A stretch of DNA of 64,000 nucleotides, from NCBI GenBank assembly GCA_023421135.1, contig JAEZUG010000051.1:1-64000 (forward strand), given 5' to 3'. Made by a program: the position numbers and the translations under genes. Positions 37,231 to 45,697 of this stretch are shown here, one piece after another. Position 1 is the first letter of the stretch. Each line of letters opens with the position of its first letter. This stretch comes from Candidatus Cloacimonadota bacterium (GTDB taxonomy: Bacteria; Cloacimonadota; Cloacimonadia; Cloacimonadales; Cloacimonadaceae). The notes beneath the pieces are model-generated. The model saw nothing but the letters and a program-made list of their open reading frames with translations, did not search any database and was not told the origin of the DNA.

Positions 37231-38307
37231 ATGAAAGTGAAGCTTGTTATAGCAGCGCTGTTTTGCGTTATCATGCTGCTGCTTGTTTCTTGTGATGATA
37301 TGGGGCCTTACACGGTGGTCACAACTAGTAGTGTGAATACTGATGGCAGCAATTTTACGAGCACTGATAACCGTCTCTTTAGCGAGAGCTGGGGAAGTCC
37401 CATTTATATCTCGGAGGATCTGGTGCTGCATATTGGCAACAAAGTTTACAGTCGGGCTCTGGGGGCCAACAATTATAATGTGAGACAGCTTATCCCGGAC
37501 AATCTCCAGGTGACGGATAAGGTGCATTACGATTTGGATTTGGAAGCACAGAAGCTTTATGTAGTTGCCAGCAACCATGTCTATAGCCTCAAGTTTGACG
37601 GCAGCCAGCTCACAGACCTTGGTCCCTCCGAGGAAGACAGGCTTGAGCCCGGTATCATCACTTGCCCGGTGCTGTCTGAGGATGGTAACTTTCTTACCGC
37701 TCTGAAAGATGACCGCATCATCCGGCTTAACCTGCAATCAGGTGTCTGGCAAGGGGCTCCTGTCTTATCGAAAGTAGATTATGCCGTCTATATCAGTGAG
37801 ACAGACAGTTATTTTTACTACACGAAGGGTTCTACCACTTATAGCAAGGCTCTCTGGACTATGGATGCGAGCTCAACGGACAGCACCATGATCATGGACA
37901 TGAGCTATACCTATTCATATCACAACAGCTTTAAACTAACGCCAGGTGTTAGCCAGGACAGACGCTATATGGTCTTGTATGGCAAGACTGGGGCATTGGA
38001 AGATCTAAAGCTTTACGACCGGTTGACTGGTGAGATCAACACTATCCCGGCAGTATATGCCTACAGCTTTTCTTTGATGGGGAACAAGCTCTATTATTCC
38101 CGCCACTATAAAGGCATGGCAGATCTGCATCTGCTCGATCTGAATTCCTGGACAGATGCTTTAATCTGGGATGGGTATATCAACCAGACCTCTTACTCCG
38201 GATATGTTTCAGACATCACCCCCCGATCAGACGATAAACACGTCTTCTTTCACAGTAGTAAAGCCCCCTTGTCTGGTTCCGGATACAAGATTATTACCGG
38301 GTTGTAA
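37231..38307 (+). CDS. Beta-propeller-like lipoprotein (first of a tandem pair)
   Basis: 358 aa from the ATG at 37231. Signal peptide with lipobox (MLLLVSC, C21 followed by DD). The body has repeated blades of the WD40/TolB type: KVYSRALGANNYNVRQLI, HVYSLKFDGSQLTDLG, DDRIIRLNLQSGVW, DLKLYDRLTGEINTI, LHLLDLNSWTDALIW and a final SDITPRSDDKHVFF. It probably senses or scaffolds at the envelope; no specific function is recognised. The next gene starts 10 bp later and encodes a similar protein, so this looks like an ancient duplication. An Asp at +2 after the lipid Cys would favour inner-membrane retention by the E. coli rule, though that rule may not hold here. Confidence 0.65.
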   Translation: MKVKLVIAALFCVIMLLLVSCDDMGPYTVVTTSSVNTDGSNFTSTDNRLFSESWGSPIYISEDLVLHIGNKVYSRALGANNYNVRQLIPDNLQVTDKVHYDLDLEAQKLYVVASNHVYSLKFDGSQLTDLGPSEEDRLEPGIITCPVLSEDGNFLTALKDDRIIRLNLQSGVWQGAPVLSKVDYAVYISETDSYFYYTKGSTTYSKALWTMDASSTDSTMIMDMSYTYSYHNSFKLTPGVSQDRRYMVLYGKTGALEDLKLYDRLTGEINTIPAVYAYSFSLMGNKLYYSRHYKGMADLHLLDLNSWTDALIWDGYINQTSYSGYVSDITPRSDDKHVFFHSSKAPLSGSGYKIITGL

Positions 38308-38317
38308 GGCGCTCAGG

Positions 38318-39349
38318 ATGAAGAGAACTTGGCTGATTCTACTCCCTCTGTTGCTGCTGGGTGCCTGTTTACCCAAAGACGAAGTGCTGCAGTCGTATTA
38401 TAGCTACGGAATGGTGCACGTTGATTCTTTGGGACAGGCGGAGATACTGCCGCTGCCAGCAATATCCCTCTATAGTATTTCTTTGGAGCGACTCCCGGAT
38501 GGCAGGGTCTTGATAGTCCACGATTCTCTGCATATCTACAATCCGAAGACTCAGGAGCTTACTGAGATAACACCGGCTGGTAATTATAGCTACTTCAGAT
38601 CTCCTGCGCATGATCTCAGTCCGGATGGCACCTGGCTCTATCACCCCAAGTTTGGCTCGATCCGACGCTTGAACCTGATTGACTTCAGTTCTGAACAAGT
38701 GGTTGTGGCGGGAGAAGACAGCTATGTACGGCCTGTGGCCTCCAAGGATGGCAGATATCTCACTTACTTACGTAGTGGAGATGGTATCTATGCCACAGAG
38801 CACACCGGAGGATATCCTTTGATCAGGGATCTCCTCACCGGAGAGACCACCAGCCTGGCCAGTGGGAATAGTATCACAGACAAATACATCACCTATGCCT
38901 GGAAAGCTCTGAATACAGACCAAGTGTACTATATTTCCAGTGGTAATCTGATGACTATGGATATGCAGGGGAACAATCGCAATGTGATCAGAAGCAATAT
39001 AAGCTTCGTCTCTGAGAGCTACAATGGGAGGTTCCTGCTCTGTCTGGAGAGTCAGAACTACAGTGGTTCCAGACTTATCTATCGGGACAATCAGAGCCTG
39101 ACCTGGACAGGCGTGCCCAGTATGGGAAACTACCAGCTCTGCCGGGAAGCGAATGTAGTCTTTTCCAGGAATGGCGGTAATCTATCAAGGCTGGATCTGG
39201 AATCCGGACAGCAAACAACCGTCTTTACCAATAGATTGCAGGGCAGGATGATATATAGTATAACGGGTATTGCCCCCTCCTGGAACGGTAAGGACGTCGT
39301 AGCCTTTGTGACGTTTCTGGATTGGAAGAAGGATAAGTATCCGCTTTAG
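38318..39349 (+). CDS. Beta-propeller-like lipoprotein (second of a tandem pair)
   Basis: 343 aa from the ATG at 38318. Lipobox LLLLGAC, C17. The blade-like repeats LHIYNPKTQELTEITP, GSIRRLNLIDFSSEQVVV, YPLIRDLLTGETTSLA, GNLMTMDMQGNNRNVI and GNLSRLDLESGQQTTVF resemble those of the preceding lipoprotein. It lies 10 bp after it in one operon and converges with the outer-membrane barrel gene, the stop codons 4 bp apart. Function not recognised. Confidence 0.65.
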   Translation: MKRTWLILLPLLLLGACLPKDEVLQSYYSYGMVHVDSLGQAEILPLPAISLYSISLERLPDGRVLIVHDSLHIYNPKTQELTEITPAGNYSYFRSPAHDLSPDGTWLYHPKFGSIRRLNLIDFSSEQVVVAGEDSYVRPVASKDGRYLTYLRSGDGIYATEHTGGYPLIRDLLTGETTSLASGNSITDKYITYAWKALNTDQVYYISSGNLMTMDMQGNNRNVIRSNISFVSESYNGRFLLCLESQNYSGSRLIYRDNQSLTWTGVPSMGNYQLCREANVVFSRNGGNLSRLDLESGQQTTVFTNRLQGRMIYSITGIAPSWNGKDVVAFVTFLDWKKDKYPL

Positions 39350-39353
39350 GGGA

Positions 39354-40079
39354 TCAGAACTGCAGAAACTCCATGCTGTATGAGATCAGGATGCCACTGC
39401 GACGAAGCTTGGCAGAGCCCCGCTCTGCCAGATTGAAGCTTTGCAGGTCTCTCCAATAGGATATCTCTACCCGTCCCGGGCCAGTTTCGCTACCCAATTG
39501 CACCACAAAAGCGGGGATTAAATCTCCTATCTCCTCCCGGATGTCCCGGTTGTAGGCTTCCACACCGCTCACATACTTTGTGTTAACGCCCAGCTTGGCA
39601 TAATAGACCAGATCCACTAAGCCGCCAGCGCCTAAATATAGTTTGGTCTGATTGGGAAGTTCCATAAATGTCCAATTCAAAAGCAGAGGTGCCCGTACAC
39701 TCTTACCTCTCAAAACCAGATCATAATTCAGCACATAGGGTTCTGGATGGATATAATGACCTTTGGAACCAAAGTTCTGTTGACTGATCCCGGACTGCAG
39801 CTCAAAGGGACCGGGAAAACGGTGAAAAAGCCGCAACTGTAAGCTTAGATTGGCTCTCCAATTCCAGGATTTGCTCTCCTCTCCAATACTCGTAACATGG
39901 GATAAATGAGGCACAACTCCTACTGCCAGTGCCCAGTCACCTTCCTGAAATACCGGTGTGGGATCCTCCACACTCAATGAATCACCCTCAAAATGACGCA
40001 CAGCTCCTTCGGGAACCGGTTCTGCCCAGAGCCAGAGGCAGCCGAAGCTCAGTATCAGTACCAACAGAGTTCTATTCAT
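39354..40079 (-). CDS. Outer-membrane beta-barrel protein (PorT-like)
   Basis: 241 aa. Signal peptide MNRTLLVLILSFGCLWLWA. Amphipathic strands such as WALAVGVVPHLSHV, WRANLSLQLRLFHRF, FELQSGISQQNFG, APLLLNWTFMEL and TKLYLGAGGLVDLVYYAK end in SGILISYSMEFLQF, with the aromatic terminus of a barrel protein. AAGGAG precedes the ATG. It converges with the propeller lipoproteins and diverges from ppnP. A role alongside them at the outer membrane is possible but not shown. Confidence 0.6.
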   Translation of the reverse strand: MNRTLLVLILSFGCLWLWAEPVPEGAVRHFEGDSLSVEDPTPVFQEGDWALAVGVVPHLSHVTSIGEESKSWNWRANLSLQLRLFHRFPGPFELQSGISQQNFGSKGHYIHPEPYVLNYDLVLRGKSVRAPLLLNWTFMELPNQTKLYLGAGGLVDLVYYAKLGVNTKYVSGVEAYNRDIREEIGDLIPAFVVQLGSETGPGRVEISYWRDLQSFNLAERGSAKLRRSGILISYSMEFLQF

Positions 40080-40200
40080 GATCTCTCCTTCCTGGTTTTG
40101 TCTCCCGGGTTCGAAGCATTGAACAGCAAGCTTGTTGCCAGAGACAATGCTATCCAGCTACTATTGCAATTATGATTCCATTAGAACAGTTAAAAAGAGC

Positions 40201-40229
40201 TTTACATAAATGCCGGATTCCGATAAAAA
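40201..40229 (+). promoter_or_regulatory. Promoter of ppnP
   Basis: TTTACA at 40201-40206, 17 bp, TAAAAA at 40224-40229, 32 bp before the ATG. The spacer begins TAAATGCCGGA, close to the spacer of the promoter at 56608-56636 (CAAAATGCCGGA). Confidence 0.5.
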
Positions 40230-40260
40230 GGAGTAAAGATATATCATAAAGGAGCATAAG

Positions 40261-40542
40261 ATGTTAACAACTAATTCCTACTTTGAAGGCAAGGTGATGT
40301 CCATTGGCTTGAACAATGCCGAAGGACGCAGCACAGTCGGCGTGATGGAAGCCGGAGAATACACTTTTGGCACCTCCACCGTGGAGTATATGACGGTGGT
40401 CAGCGGAGCCATGAAGGTTCTCCTGCCGGGTGAAACCGAGTGGAAAACCTATGGCAAAGGCGAGACCTTCATCGTTGCCAAAGACCAGAAGTTCTCCCTG
40501 GTTCTGGACGAGCAAAGCGCCTATCTCTGCCGCTACGAGTAA
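40261..40542 (+). CDS. ppnP: Pyrimidine/purine nucleoside phosphorylase PpnP
   Basis: 93 aa, matching the family length (formerly YaiE/DUF1255). Conserved blocks: SYFEGKVMSIGL, GRSTVGVMEAGEYTFGTSTVEYMTVVSGAMKVLLPG (a cupin core, shown in pieces) and FSLVLDEQSAYLCRYE. The E. coli homologue phosphorolyses several nucleosides to free base and ribose-1-phosphate. AAAGGAG lies seven bases before the ATG. Confidence 0.93.
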   Translation: MLTTNSYFEGKVMSIGLNNAEGRSTVGVMEAGEYTFGTSTVEYMTVVSGAMKVLLPGETEWKTYGKGETFIVAKDQKFSLVLDEQSAYLCRYE

Positions 40543-40678
40543 GACACAGGTTTTTCTATAGGCTTATAGCTATCCCTCAGCTTGGCCATAGTATCCTTGG
40601 TGGTTATACCCCGATATTTACCTTGACAAGTGCTAGGTTCCAAAGAACTTGCACAAAAACCAACCACAGGATAGAACT

Positions 40679-41758
40679 ATGCAAACCAAACATCGTCAGA
40701 GCTTTGACGACAACATTATTTCTGAATTCAACAAAGCCCGGCAGATCATGAAGAGCCTGCCCTCCCGCTTTCCCTTCTTTATCCAGGCGCTGATCAACCA
40801 GAAGGCTGCCAGCTTTCGCCGTCAGAGCCAGGCACGCCACGGTCTGGAGGTTCCACCTCTGCTCATCATCAGCATCACCAAACGTTGCATGCTAAATTGT
40901 AAAGGCTGCTATTCCAAGCTGATCCACACTTCCGATGAAGCAGAACTGAATGTGAAGCAGTTTAAGAAGATTTTGGACGAAGCTGAGGATCTGGGCATCT
41001 CCATAGTGCTGCTGGCCGGAGGCGAACCCTTGATGCGCCGCGAGATTCTGGAGCTGGCAGGCACCTATAAAAAGCTGATCTTCCCGATCTTTACCAATGG
41101 ACTGGCCTTCACTCCGGAATATGCCACCTTCTTTGCCAAAGCTCCCAATCTCATCCCGGTGATCAGCCTGGAAGGAGATGAAGCTGAGACGGATGCACGC
41201 CGCGGAGCAGGAGTTTTTGCGAACTTTTCCGAGATCTGCGCAGAACTGAATAAACACCATATATTCTGGGGGAACTCCCTCACCCTCACCTCAGAAAACT
41301 TCGATACAGTGCTGAGTGAAGACTATGCGCTCCGCCGTCTGAAGCAAGGCGCCAAGCTCTTTTTCTATGTGGAGTATGTCCCGGTGGCAGAAGGCAGCAG
41401 CCACTTGGTGCTCTCCGACCAGCAGAAAGCGGAGCTGCCCGGGAGAGTGGAAGCACTGTGCAAAAGCCTGCCTGGCTTATTTATAGCCTTCCCCGGAGAC
41501 GAGGATCAGTATGAAGGATGCCTGGCGGCTGGGCGAGGTTTCTTACACATCAATCCCTCCGGCAAGGTGGAGCCCTGTCCATTCGCTCCATTTTCGGATA
41601 GTGATCTGCGTTATGGCAGCTTGCGGGACGCCCTGGAATCCAGATTCCTGCGTGAGATCCGGGAAAACCACCATCTGCTCAAAGAAGGCGAAGGCGGGTG
41701 TGCGCTGTGGTCAAACCGGGACTGGGTGAAGCGGCTGCACCTGGTGAACAGTGAGTGA
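40679..41758 (+). CDS. Radical SAM protein
   Basis: 359 aa from the ATG at 40679 (AGGAT upstream; an in-frame ATG at 40649 is an alternative). The SAM-cluster motif is CMLNCKGC (C-x3-C-x2-C) in LLIISITKRCMLNCKGCYS, followed by LLAGGEPLM (the GGE motif) and FPIFTNG. A C-terminal region with CLAAGRGFLHINPSGKVEPCPFAP resembles the SPASM/Twitch extension that binds an auxiliary cluster. The target is unknown; no peptide substrate gene is visible beside it. The last codons (VNSE-stop) and stop fall in a GTGAACAGTGAGTGA repeat start. Confidence 0.85.
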   Translation: MQTKHRQSFDDNIISEFNKARQIMKSLPSRFPFFIQALINQKAASFRRQSQARHGLEVPPLLIISITKRCMLNCKGCYSKLIHTSDEAELNVKQFKKILDEAEDLGISIVLLAGGEPLMRREILELAGTYKKLIFPIFTNGLAFTPEYATFFAKAPNLIPVISLEGDEAETDARRGAGVFANFSEICAELNKHHIFWGNSLTLTSENFDTVLSEDYALRRLKQGAKLFFYVEYVPVAEGSSHLVLSDQQKAELPGRVEALCKSLPGLFIAFPGDEDQYEGCLAAGRGFLHINPSGKVEPCPFAPFSDSDLRYGSLRDALESRFLREIRENHHLLKEGEGGCALWSNRDWVKRLHLVNSE

Positions 41759-41818
41759 CGTGGTGGCGTGGTGACGTGGGGACGTGGTGACGTGGGGGCG
41801 TGGTGGCGTGGTGACGTG
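41755..41818 (+). repeat. 8-bp tandem array (8 exact-length units)
   Basis: Eight consecutive 8-bp units, GTGACGTG with variants GTGGCGTG, GGGACGTG and GGGGCGTG. The first unit contains the TGA stop of the radical SAM gene (41756-41758). This is the reverse complement of the family at 99-202. Confidence 0.92.
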
Positions 41819-42267
41819 ACCTGTAGGTGTGGAGCTGGGAGAAAATCCTGTTTATCTCGTCGATCCCGTCATCTCGAGTTCTATTCTTTCACGAGGATTT
41901 CTGGATTAGAGGATTAGAAAGGAAAGATATCTGTGTAAATCCGTTCAATCTGTGTCATCTGCGTTCTATTCTTTCACGAGGATTTCAGGATTAGAGGATT
42001 AGAAGGATTCGTGTTCACCGTGTCCATAGTGTCCAACAAAGTCCATTTTGTCCATTAGATGGTGTTCAGCAGATAGCGCCCCTTCAGGGCTTGGATCCGG
42101 GGATCATCCTTATCTATGGGTTGCCACCCATCGCTTGCAGATAGCGCCCCTTCAGGGCTCTCAATTCTCCTAAACTCCATGTAGAACCGCTCTTATACTC
42201 TTTTACTCTGTTTTATTAAATAAAGCGACAGGATGTCGCTTCCACTCTGTTCACTGTTCACTGATTT
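41819..42267. repeat. Repeat mosaic between the radical SAM gene and the histidine kinase
   Basis: A ~50-bp direct repeat (GTTCTATTCTTTCACGAGGA then TTTCTGGATTAGAGGATTAG) occurs at 41878-41925 and 41964-42005. The 22-bp word CAGATAGCGCCCCTTCAGGG with CT occurs at 42070-42091 and 42138-42159, with the inner hairpin GCCCCTTCAGGGC. A TGTTCACTGTTCACTGA heptamer stretch (42247-42263) ends five bases from the stop of the minus-strand kinase gene. No gene seen. Confidence 0.8.
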
Positions 42268-44610
42268 TTATCTGGCTCCCAGGCTCAGGAAGCGTCTGAT
42301 CTCCCGGTAGAGGATATCCTGATTGATAGGCTTGGTCACGATGGAATCGAAGACCAGATCCTCAGGCTTGGGGGGTGCACCCACCTGATAACCGGCAGTG
42401 ATGGCTATCACGGGCAGATTGGGATAGATCTTCTTGATCTCCCGGGTGGCATCGGAGCCATTCATCCTGGGCATCATCTTATCCATCAACACCAATTCTA
42501 TGCGTGGATTGGCCTGGCAGATTTCCACAGCTTCCTGGCCATCAATAGCCCGCAATGTGGTAGCGCCATAACGCTCCAGAAATCTCTGCAACACTATTCC
42601 GCTCACTTGGTCGTCCTCCGCCAGCAGAATCAATTTACCTGCCAAGTCGTTGACCAGGACGTGGCTGCTGAAGGCCGCACTGCTGCTGCGCAGCCTGGTT
42701 TGATTGACCGGAAGAGAGAGGCTGAAAGTCGTCCCTCGATCCACAACAGATTCAAAGCTGAGCTCCCCGCCCATCACTTCTGTCATCCTGCGACAGATAG
42801 AAAGACCAATCCCCACTCCACCATAGTTTCTGGTGAGGCCGTCGTCCGCCTGGCTGAAGATTTCAAAGATACTGTGTTCCTTCTCGGGATTGATACCGAT
42901 CCCGGTGTCTCTCACAAAGTAGCGGATGGTATTATGATCCGGGAAATCAAAGCCAAATTCCACAGAGCCTTTGGGCGTGAATTTGATGGCATTGCGCATC
43001 AGATTGGTGAGTACCTGGTTTACTTTGGTGGTATCCAGATAGACTTTGCGGCCATAAGCGCTGAGATCCGGGCTATGGATCAGCTCGATAGCGTCTTCCT
43101 TGCCGCTCCCGCGCAAGATATCTTCCAGATTGGTCTTGTTTTGAATGTAGTGTTCAAAGCAATCCACTTCCCGGGCATTGACCTGCAGCATGGAGTGTTC
43201 TGCCAGAGAGAGCTCAAACATATCCTCAAAGATCTGCAAGAGGTGTTCCCCGCTTTTGCGGATAACTTCGGAGAAACTGCGCACTTCGGTCATGTCCTGT
43301 GCATCTGGCAGCAGGTTACTATAACCGATGATATGGTTCAGCGGAGTGCGAAGCTCATGATTCATAGAGGCCAGGAAGGCTGATTTGATGCGGTTGGATT
43401 CCTCGGCAGCTTTCTGAGCGGCAATGGCTTGTTCTTTGGTCTTGATCATGTCTGAAACATCGTGCACAAAGACGGTGAAGTGGCGATTGCTATTGCTGTA
43501 TGCCACCACGTGATAATACTTTCCCAGCTCCCGTGAATAATCTTCAAAAACGGCTCGCTCGCCGGTCTCCACGACGTGGGCGTAGCGCTCGATCCAGGCA
43601 GGTTCCGAATTGGGCAATACTTCCAGCAGGGTATTACCCACCAAGTCTGCAGCAGCCAGGCCGGTGATGCGTTCGAAGGCGGGATTGACCAGGAGGAAGC
43701 GGTAGTCGCAGGCTTTGCCGTTATCATCGTAGAGCATTTCATGCAGGGCGAAGCCTTCGGTCATGCCTTCAAAAAGGCCGCGCATGCGTTTTTCGCTCTT
43801 GGCGATGGCGATCTCATGCTCCTTGCGCTCGGTGATATCGGAGAAATTGCCGATGACTTTCACGATTTTGTCGTTTTCCCGGATCGCTTTGGCTATGGTG
43901 CGAATCCAAAGATGATTTCCTTTCTCGCTTATGAAGGGAAGTTCCAGATCGTAGGGGGTGCCGTCTGCGCAGCACTTTCGAAAGGAACTGCGAATCAAGG
44001 CCTGATAATCCGGATGATAGCAGTTCAAGCTGCGCTCGATCATCTCTGTTCCGACGGCAATCTCATAGGGTGGATCAAAGCCGTGGATGATGTATATCTC
44101 TTTGGTCCAGAAGAGTTTCTGACTATTGATGTCCCATTCCCAGCCGCCCATCTTTTCCAGCTCTGTGGCAGTTTCCAACACGTTTAGACCTTGCAGACGG
44201 AGCTGCTCTTCCCTCATTTTTTGGCTGATGTCCGCTGCCACGCCGGTGATGGTCTCCACTTCGCCGCTATCGTCCAGATTAAAAAAGAGGAAGGTCTGAG
44301 TCCAGATGATCTTGCCGTCCCGGCGGTTCCAGCGCACGATGATGGGTTCGGCACTGCGTGCGGCGATTTGCTGGTGGACGATTTGGAGGTCATCGGGGAA
44401 GATTAGCTTGGAGCTCAGATCGGGATCATCATAATGATCCTGAGCGGAATAGCCGGTCATTTCCAGCACGGTATCGGTGATGTACTCAAAAGCTTTTTCC
44501 GGCTTCATCCTGATGCGGTAGACAATGACCGGAAGATTGGTTATCAACGTTTCGGCATTGAGCTGAGCTATCTGGCTCTGATCCAGAGTATTATGGTCAA
44601 TTTGGCTCAT
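42268..44610 (-). CDS. PAS-domain hybrid sensor histidine kinase with C-terminal receiver
   Basis: 780 aa, no transmembrane segment, so cytoplasmic. Three PAS/PAC modules (~20-135, ~150-270, ~280-395), a short coiled coil, HisKA with the phosphorylatable H418 in MNHELRTPLNHIIGY, HATPase_c (~530-650; N box NLMRNAIKFTPKG, G1 DTGIGI, G2 GGVGIGLSI), and a receiver domain (~665-780) with D710 in LVLMDKMMPRMNG and K in VTKP. No separate output regulator lies next to it. AGGAG precedes the ATG. The stop is followed at once by sense-oriented GTGAACA heptamers. Confidence 0.93.
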   Translation of the reverse strand: MSQIDHNTLDQSQIAQLNAETLITNLPVIVYRIRMKPEKAFEYITDTVLEMTGYSAQDHYDDPDLSSKLIFPDDLQIVHQQIAARSAEPIIVRWNRRDGKIIWTQTFLFFNLDDSGEVETITGVAADISQKMREEQLRLQGLNVLETATELEKMGGWEWDINSQKLFWTKEIYIIHGFDPPYEIAVGTEMIERSLNCYHPDYQALIRSSFRKCCADGTPYDLELPFISEKGNHLWIRTIAKAIRENDKIVKVIGNFSDITERKEHEIAIAKSEKRMRGLFEGMTEGFALHEMLYDDNGKACDYRFLLVNPAFERITGLAAADLVGNTLLEVLPNSEPAWIERYAHVVETGERAVFEDYSRELGKYYHVVAYSNSNRHFTVFVHDVSDMIKTKEQAIAAQKAAEESNRIKSAFLASMNHELRTPLNHIIGYSNLLPDAQDMTEVRSFSEVIRKSGEHLLQIFEDMFELSLAEHSMLQVNAREVDCFEHYIQNKTNLEDILRGSGKEDAIELIHSPDLSAYGRKVYLDTTKVNQVLTNLMRNAIKFTPKGSVEFGFDFPDHNTIRYFVRDTGIGINPEKEHSIFEIFSQADDGLTRNYGGVGIGLSICRRMTEVMGGELSFESVVDRGTTFSLSLPVNQTRLRSSSAAFSSHVLVNDLAGKLILLAEDDQVSGIVLQRFLERYGATTLRAIDGQEAVEICQANPRIELVLMDKMMPRMNGSDATREIKKIYPNLPVIAITAGYQVGAPPKPEDLVFDSIVTKPINQDILYREIRRFLSLGAR

Positions 44611-44822
44611 AACTGCTCCTATGATTCCGTTCTGGGAAACACTGCACGGAATTGGGGGAATATTTACTTGCTATATAGTCATCATAAGTGATTTTGGATC
44701 AAAAGCAAACGTGATAGATGGAATAGAAAGGGATATCCACTTCTCCCGAGTTTACCCCAGCAGCTCTTGCCGCTTCCTAGCCCTTAGAAGGCACCCACTT
44801 CAAACCTATCTCATACCCATAA

Positions 44823-44881
44823 GACACGCATGATTTTAGATGGGTATCACATGGGTGTCTCATGGGTGTCTCATGCGTGTC
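44823..44881 (+). repeat. Cassette 1 with 10-bp inverted termini
   Basis: GACACGCATG (44823-44832), ATTTTAG, three 11-bp units (ATGGGTATCAC, ATGGGTGTCTC, ATGGGTGTCTC) and CATGCGTGTC (44872-44881). Same length (59 bp) and layout as 34103-34161. Preceded by ATCTCATACCCATA and followed by GTATCAGTTAGGAGT as in that copy. Confidence 0.85.
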
Positions 44882-45134
44882 GTATCAGTTAGGAGTGAGA
44901 AGTTAGAAGTGAGAAGTGACAAGACAGGCAGGTGTATAACTGGGAGATTAAAGGGTTCTTCTCACAAGGATTGCAGGATGATAGGATTGGAAGGAAAGAT
45001 ATCTGCGTGAATCATAATCATCTGTGTCATCCGCGTTCTATTCTATCCGGTCGATCAGGATATCAGTGTTCTATCTTGCTGATCCCGTCGATCCAGTCAT
45101 CTGCGTTCTATCCGGTAGTTTACCCGGTTGCGTC

Positions 45135-45210
45135 AGCAGCGCAGCACACTCCACCACTTCACCACTCCACCACTTCACCACAAAAAGGCGGTACGGCGAC
45201 CGCCTCTACC
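45135..45210 (-). repeat. Cassette 2, minus-strand copy and likely purE terminator
   Basis: Reverse-complemented, it reads GGTAG, hairpin AGGCGGT-CGCCGT-ACCGCCT, TTTTTG, 8-bp units GTGGTGAA/GTGGTGGA repeated, then GTGTGCTGCGCTGCT. It differs from 33825-33894 mainly by one extra octamer. It lies 36 bp after the purE stop in terminator orientation. Confidence 0.82.
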
Positions 45211-45245
45211 AAAGCAGCGCAGCTCTGATCACTGATCACTGTTCA

Positions 45246-45695
45246 CTAACCAGCCAGTGAGGCTTTATAAGCCCGGAATTTCTCCTTGAGAACCGGATCG
45301 GTTGTGGCCAGAATCTGGATGGCTAAAAGGGCAGCATTGCGCGCAGAACCGATTCCCACGCCGGCCACCGGCACTCCGGGAGGCATCTGCACGATGGAAT
45401 AGAGCGCATCAACGCCCTGCAGGGCTCCCGAGGCAATGGGCAAGCCAATGACCGGGAGGCAGGTGTGGGCGGCGACCACTCCGGGCAGGTGGGCAGCCAT
45501 TCCGGCTGCGGCGATGATGACCTTGATGCCATCGGCTTCGGCGTTTTTGGCCAGGAGAGTGGTCTTTTCGGGATTACGATGTGCCGAGGAGACGTAATAA
45601 TCGTAATCCACGCCAAATTCTTTGAGGATATCCAGCCCGGGTTGGCAAACAGCTTCGTCGGACTTGCTGCCTAAGATAAAACGCAGCACCGGCAT
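45246..45695 (-). CDS. purE: N5-carboxyaminoimidazole ribonucleotide mutase PurE
   Basis: 149 aa, class I PurE. Conserved GSKSD, YVSSAHRNPEKT, AAGMAAHLPGVVAAHT, PVIGLPIASGALQGVDALYSIVQMP (in pieces) and GVGIGSARNAALLA. It converts N5-CAIR to CAIR in purine synthesis. The ATG is 2 bp after the stop of the HTH-EIIA gene. The stop TAG is fused to GTGAACAGTGATCAGTGATC, so the heptamer array starts inside the stop codon. Confidence 0.95.
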   Translation of the reverse strand: MPVLRFILGSKSDEAVCQPGLDILKEFGVDYDYYVSSAHRNPEKTTLLAKNAEADGIKVIIAAAGMAAHLPGVVAAHTCLPVIGLPIASGALQGVDALYSIVQMPPGVPVAGVGIGSARNAALLAIQILATTDPVLKEKFRAYKASLAG

Positions 45696-45697
45696 AG

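Larger units (their letters stand above)
44611..45245. repeat. Repeat mosaic between the histidine kinase and purE
   Basis: Cassette 1 (44823-44881), a 7-bp array GTGAGAA/GTTAGAA/GTGACAA (about 44890-44925), an AACTGGGAGA word (44942), ATCTGCGT/ATCTGTGT elements (45000-45115), inverted cassette 2 (45135-45210) and AGCAGCGCAGCTCTGATCAC with heptamers leading into the purE stop. The same four components occur after rng at 33.8-34.3 kb in a different order. No gene seen. Confidence 0.85.
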
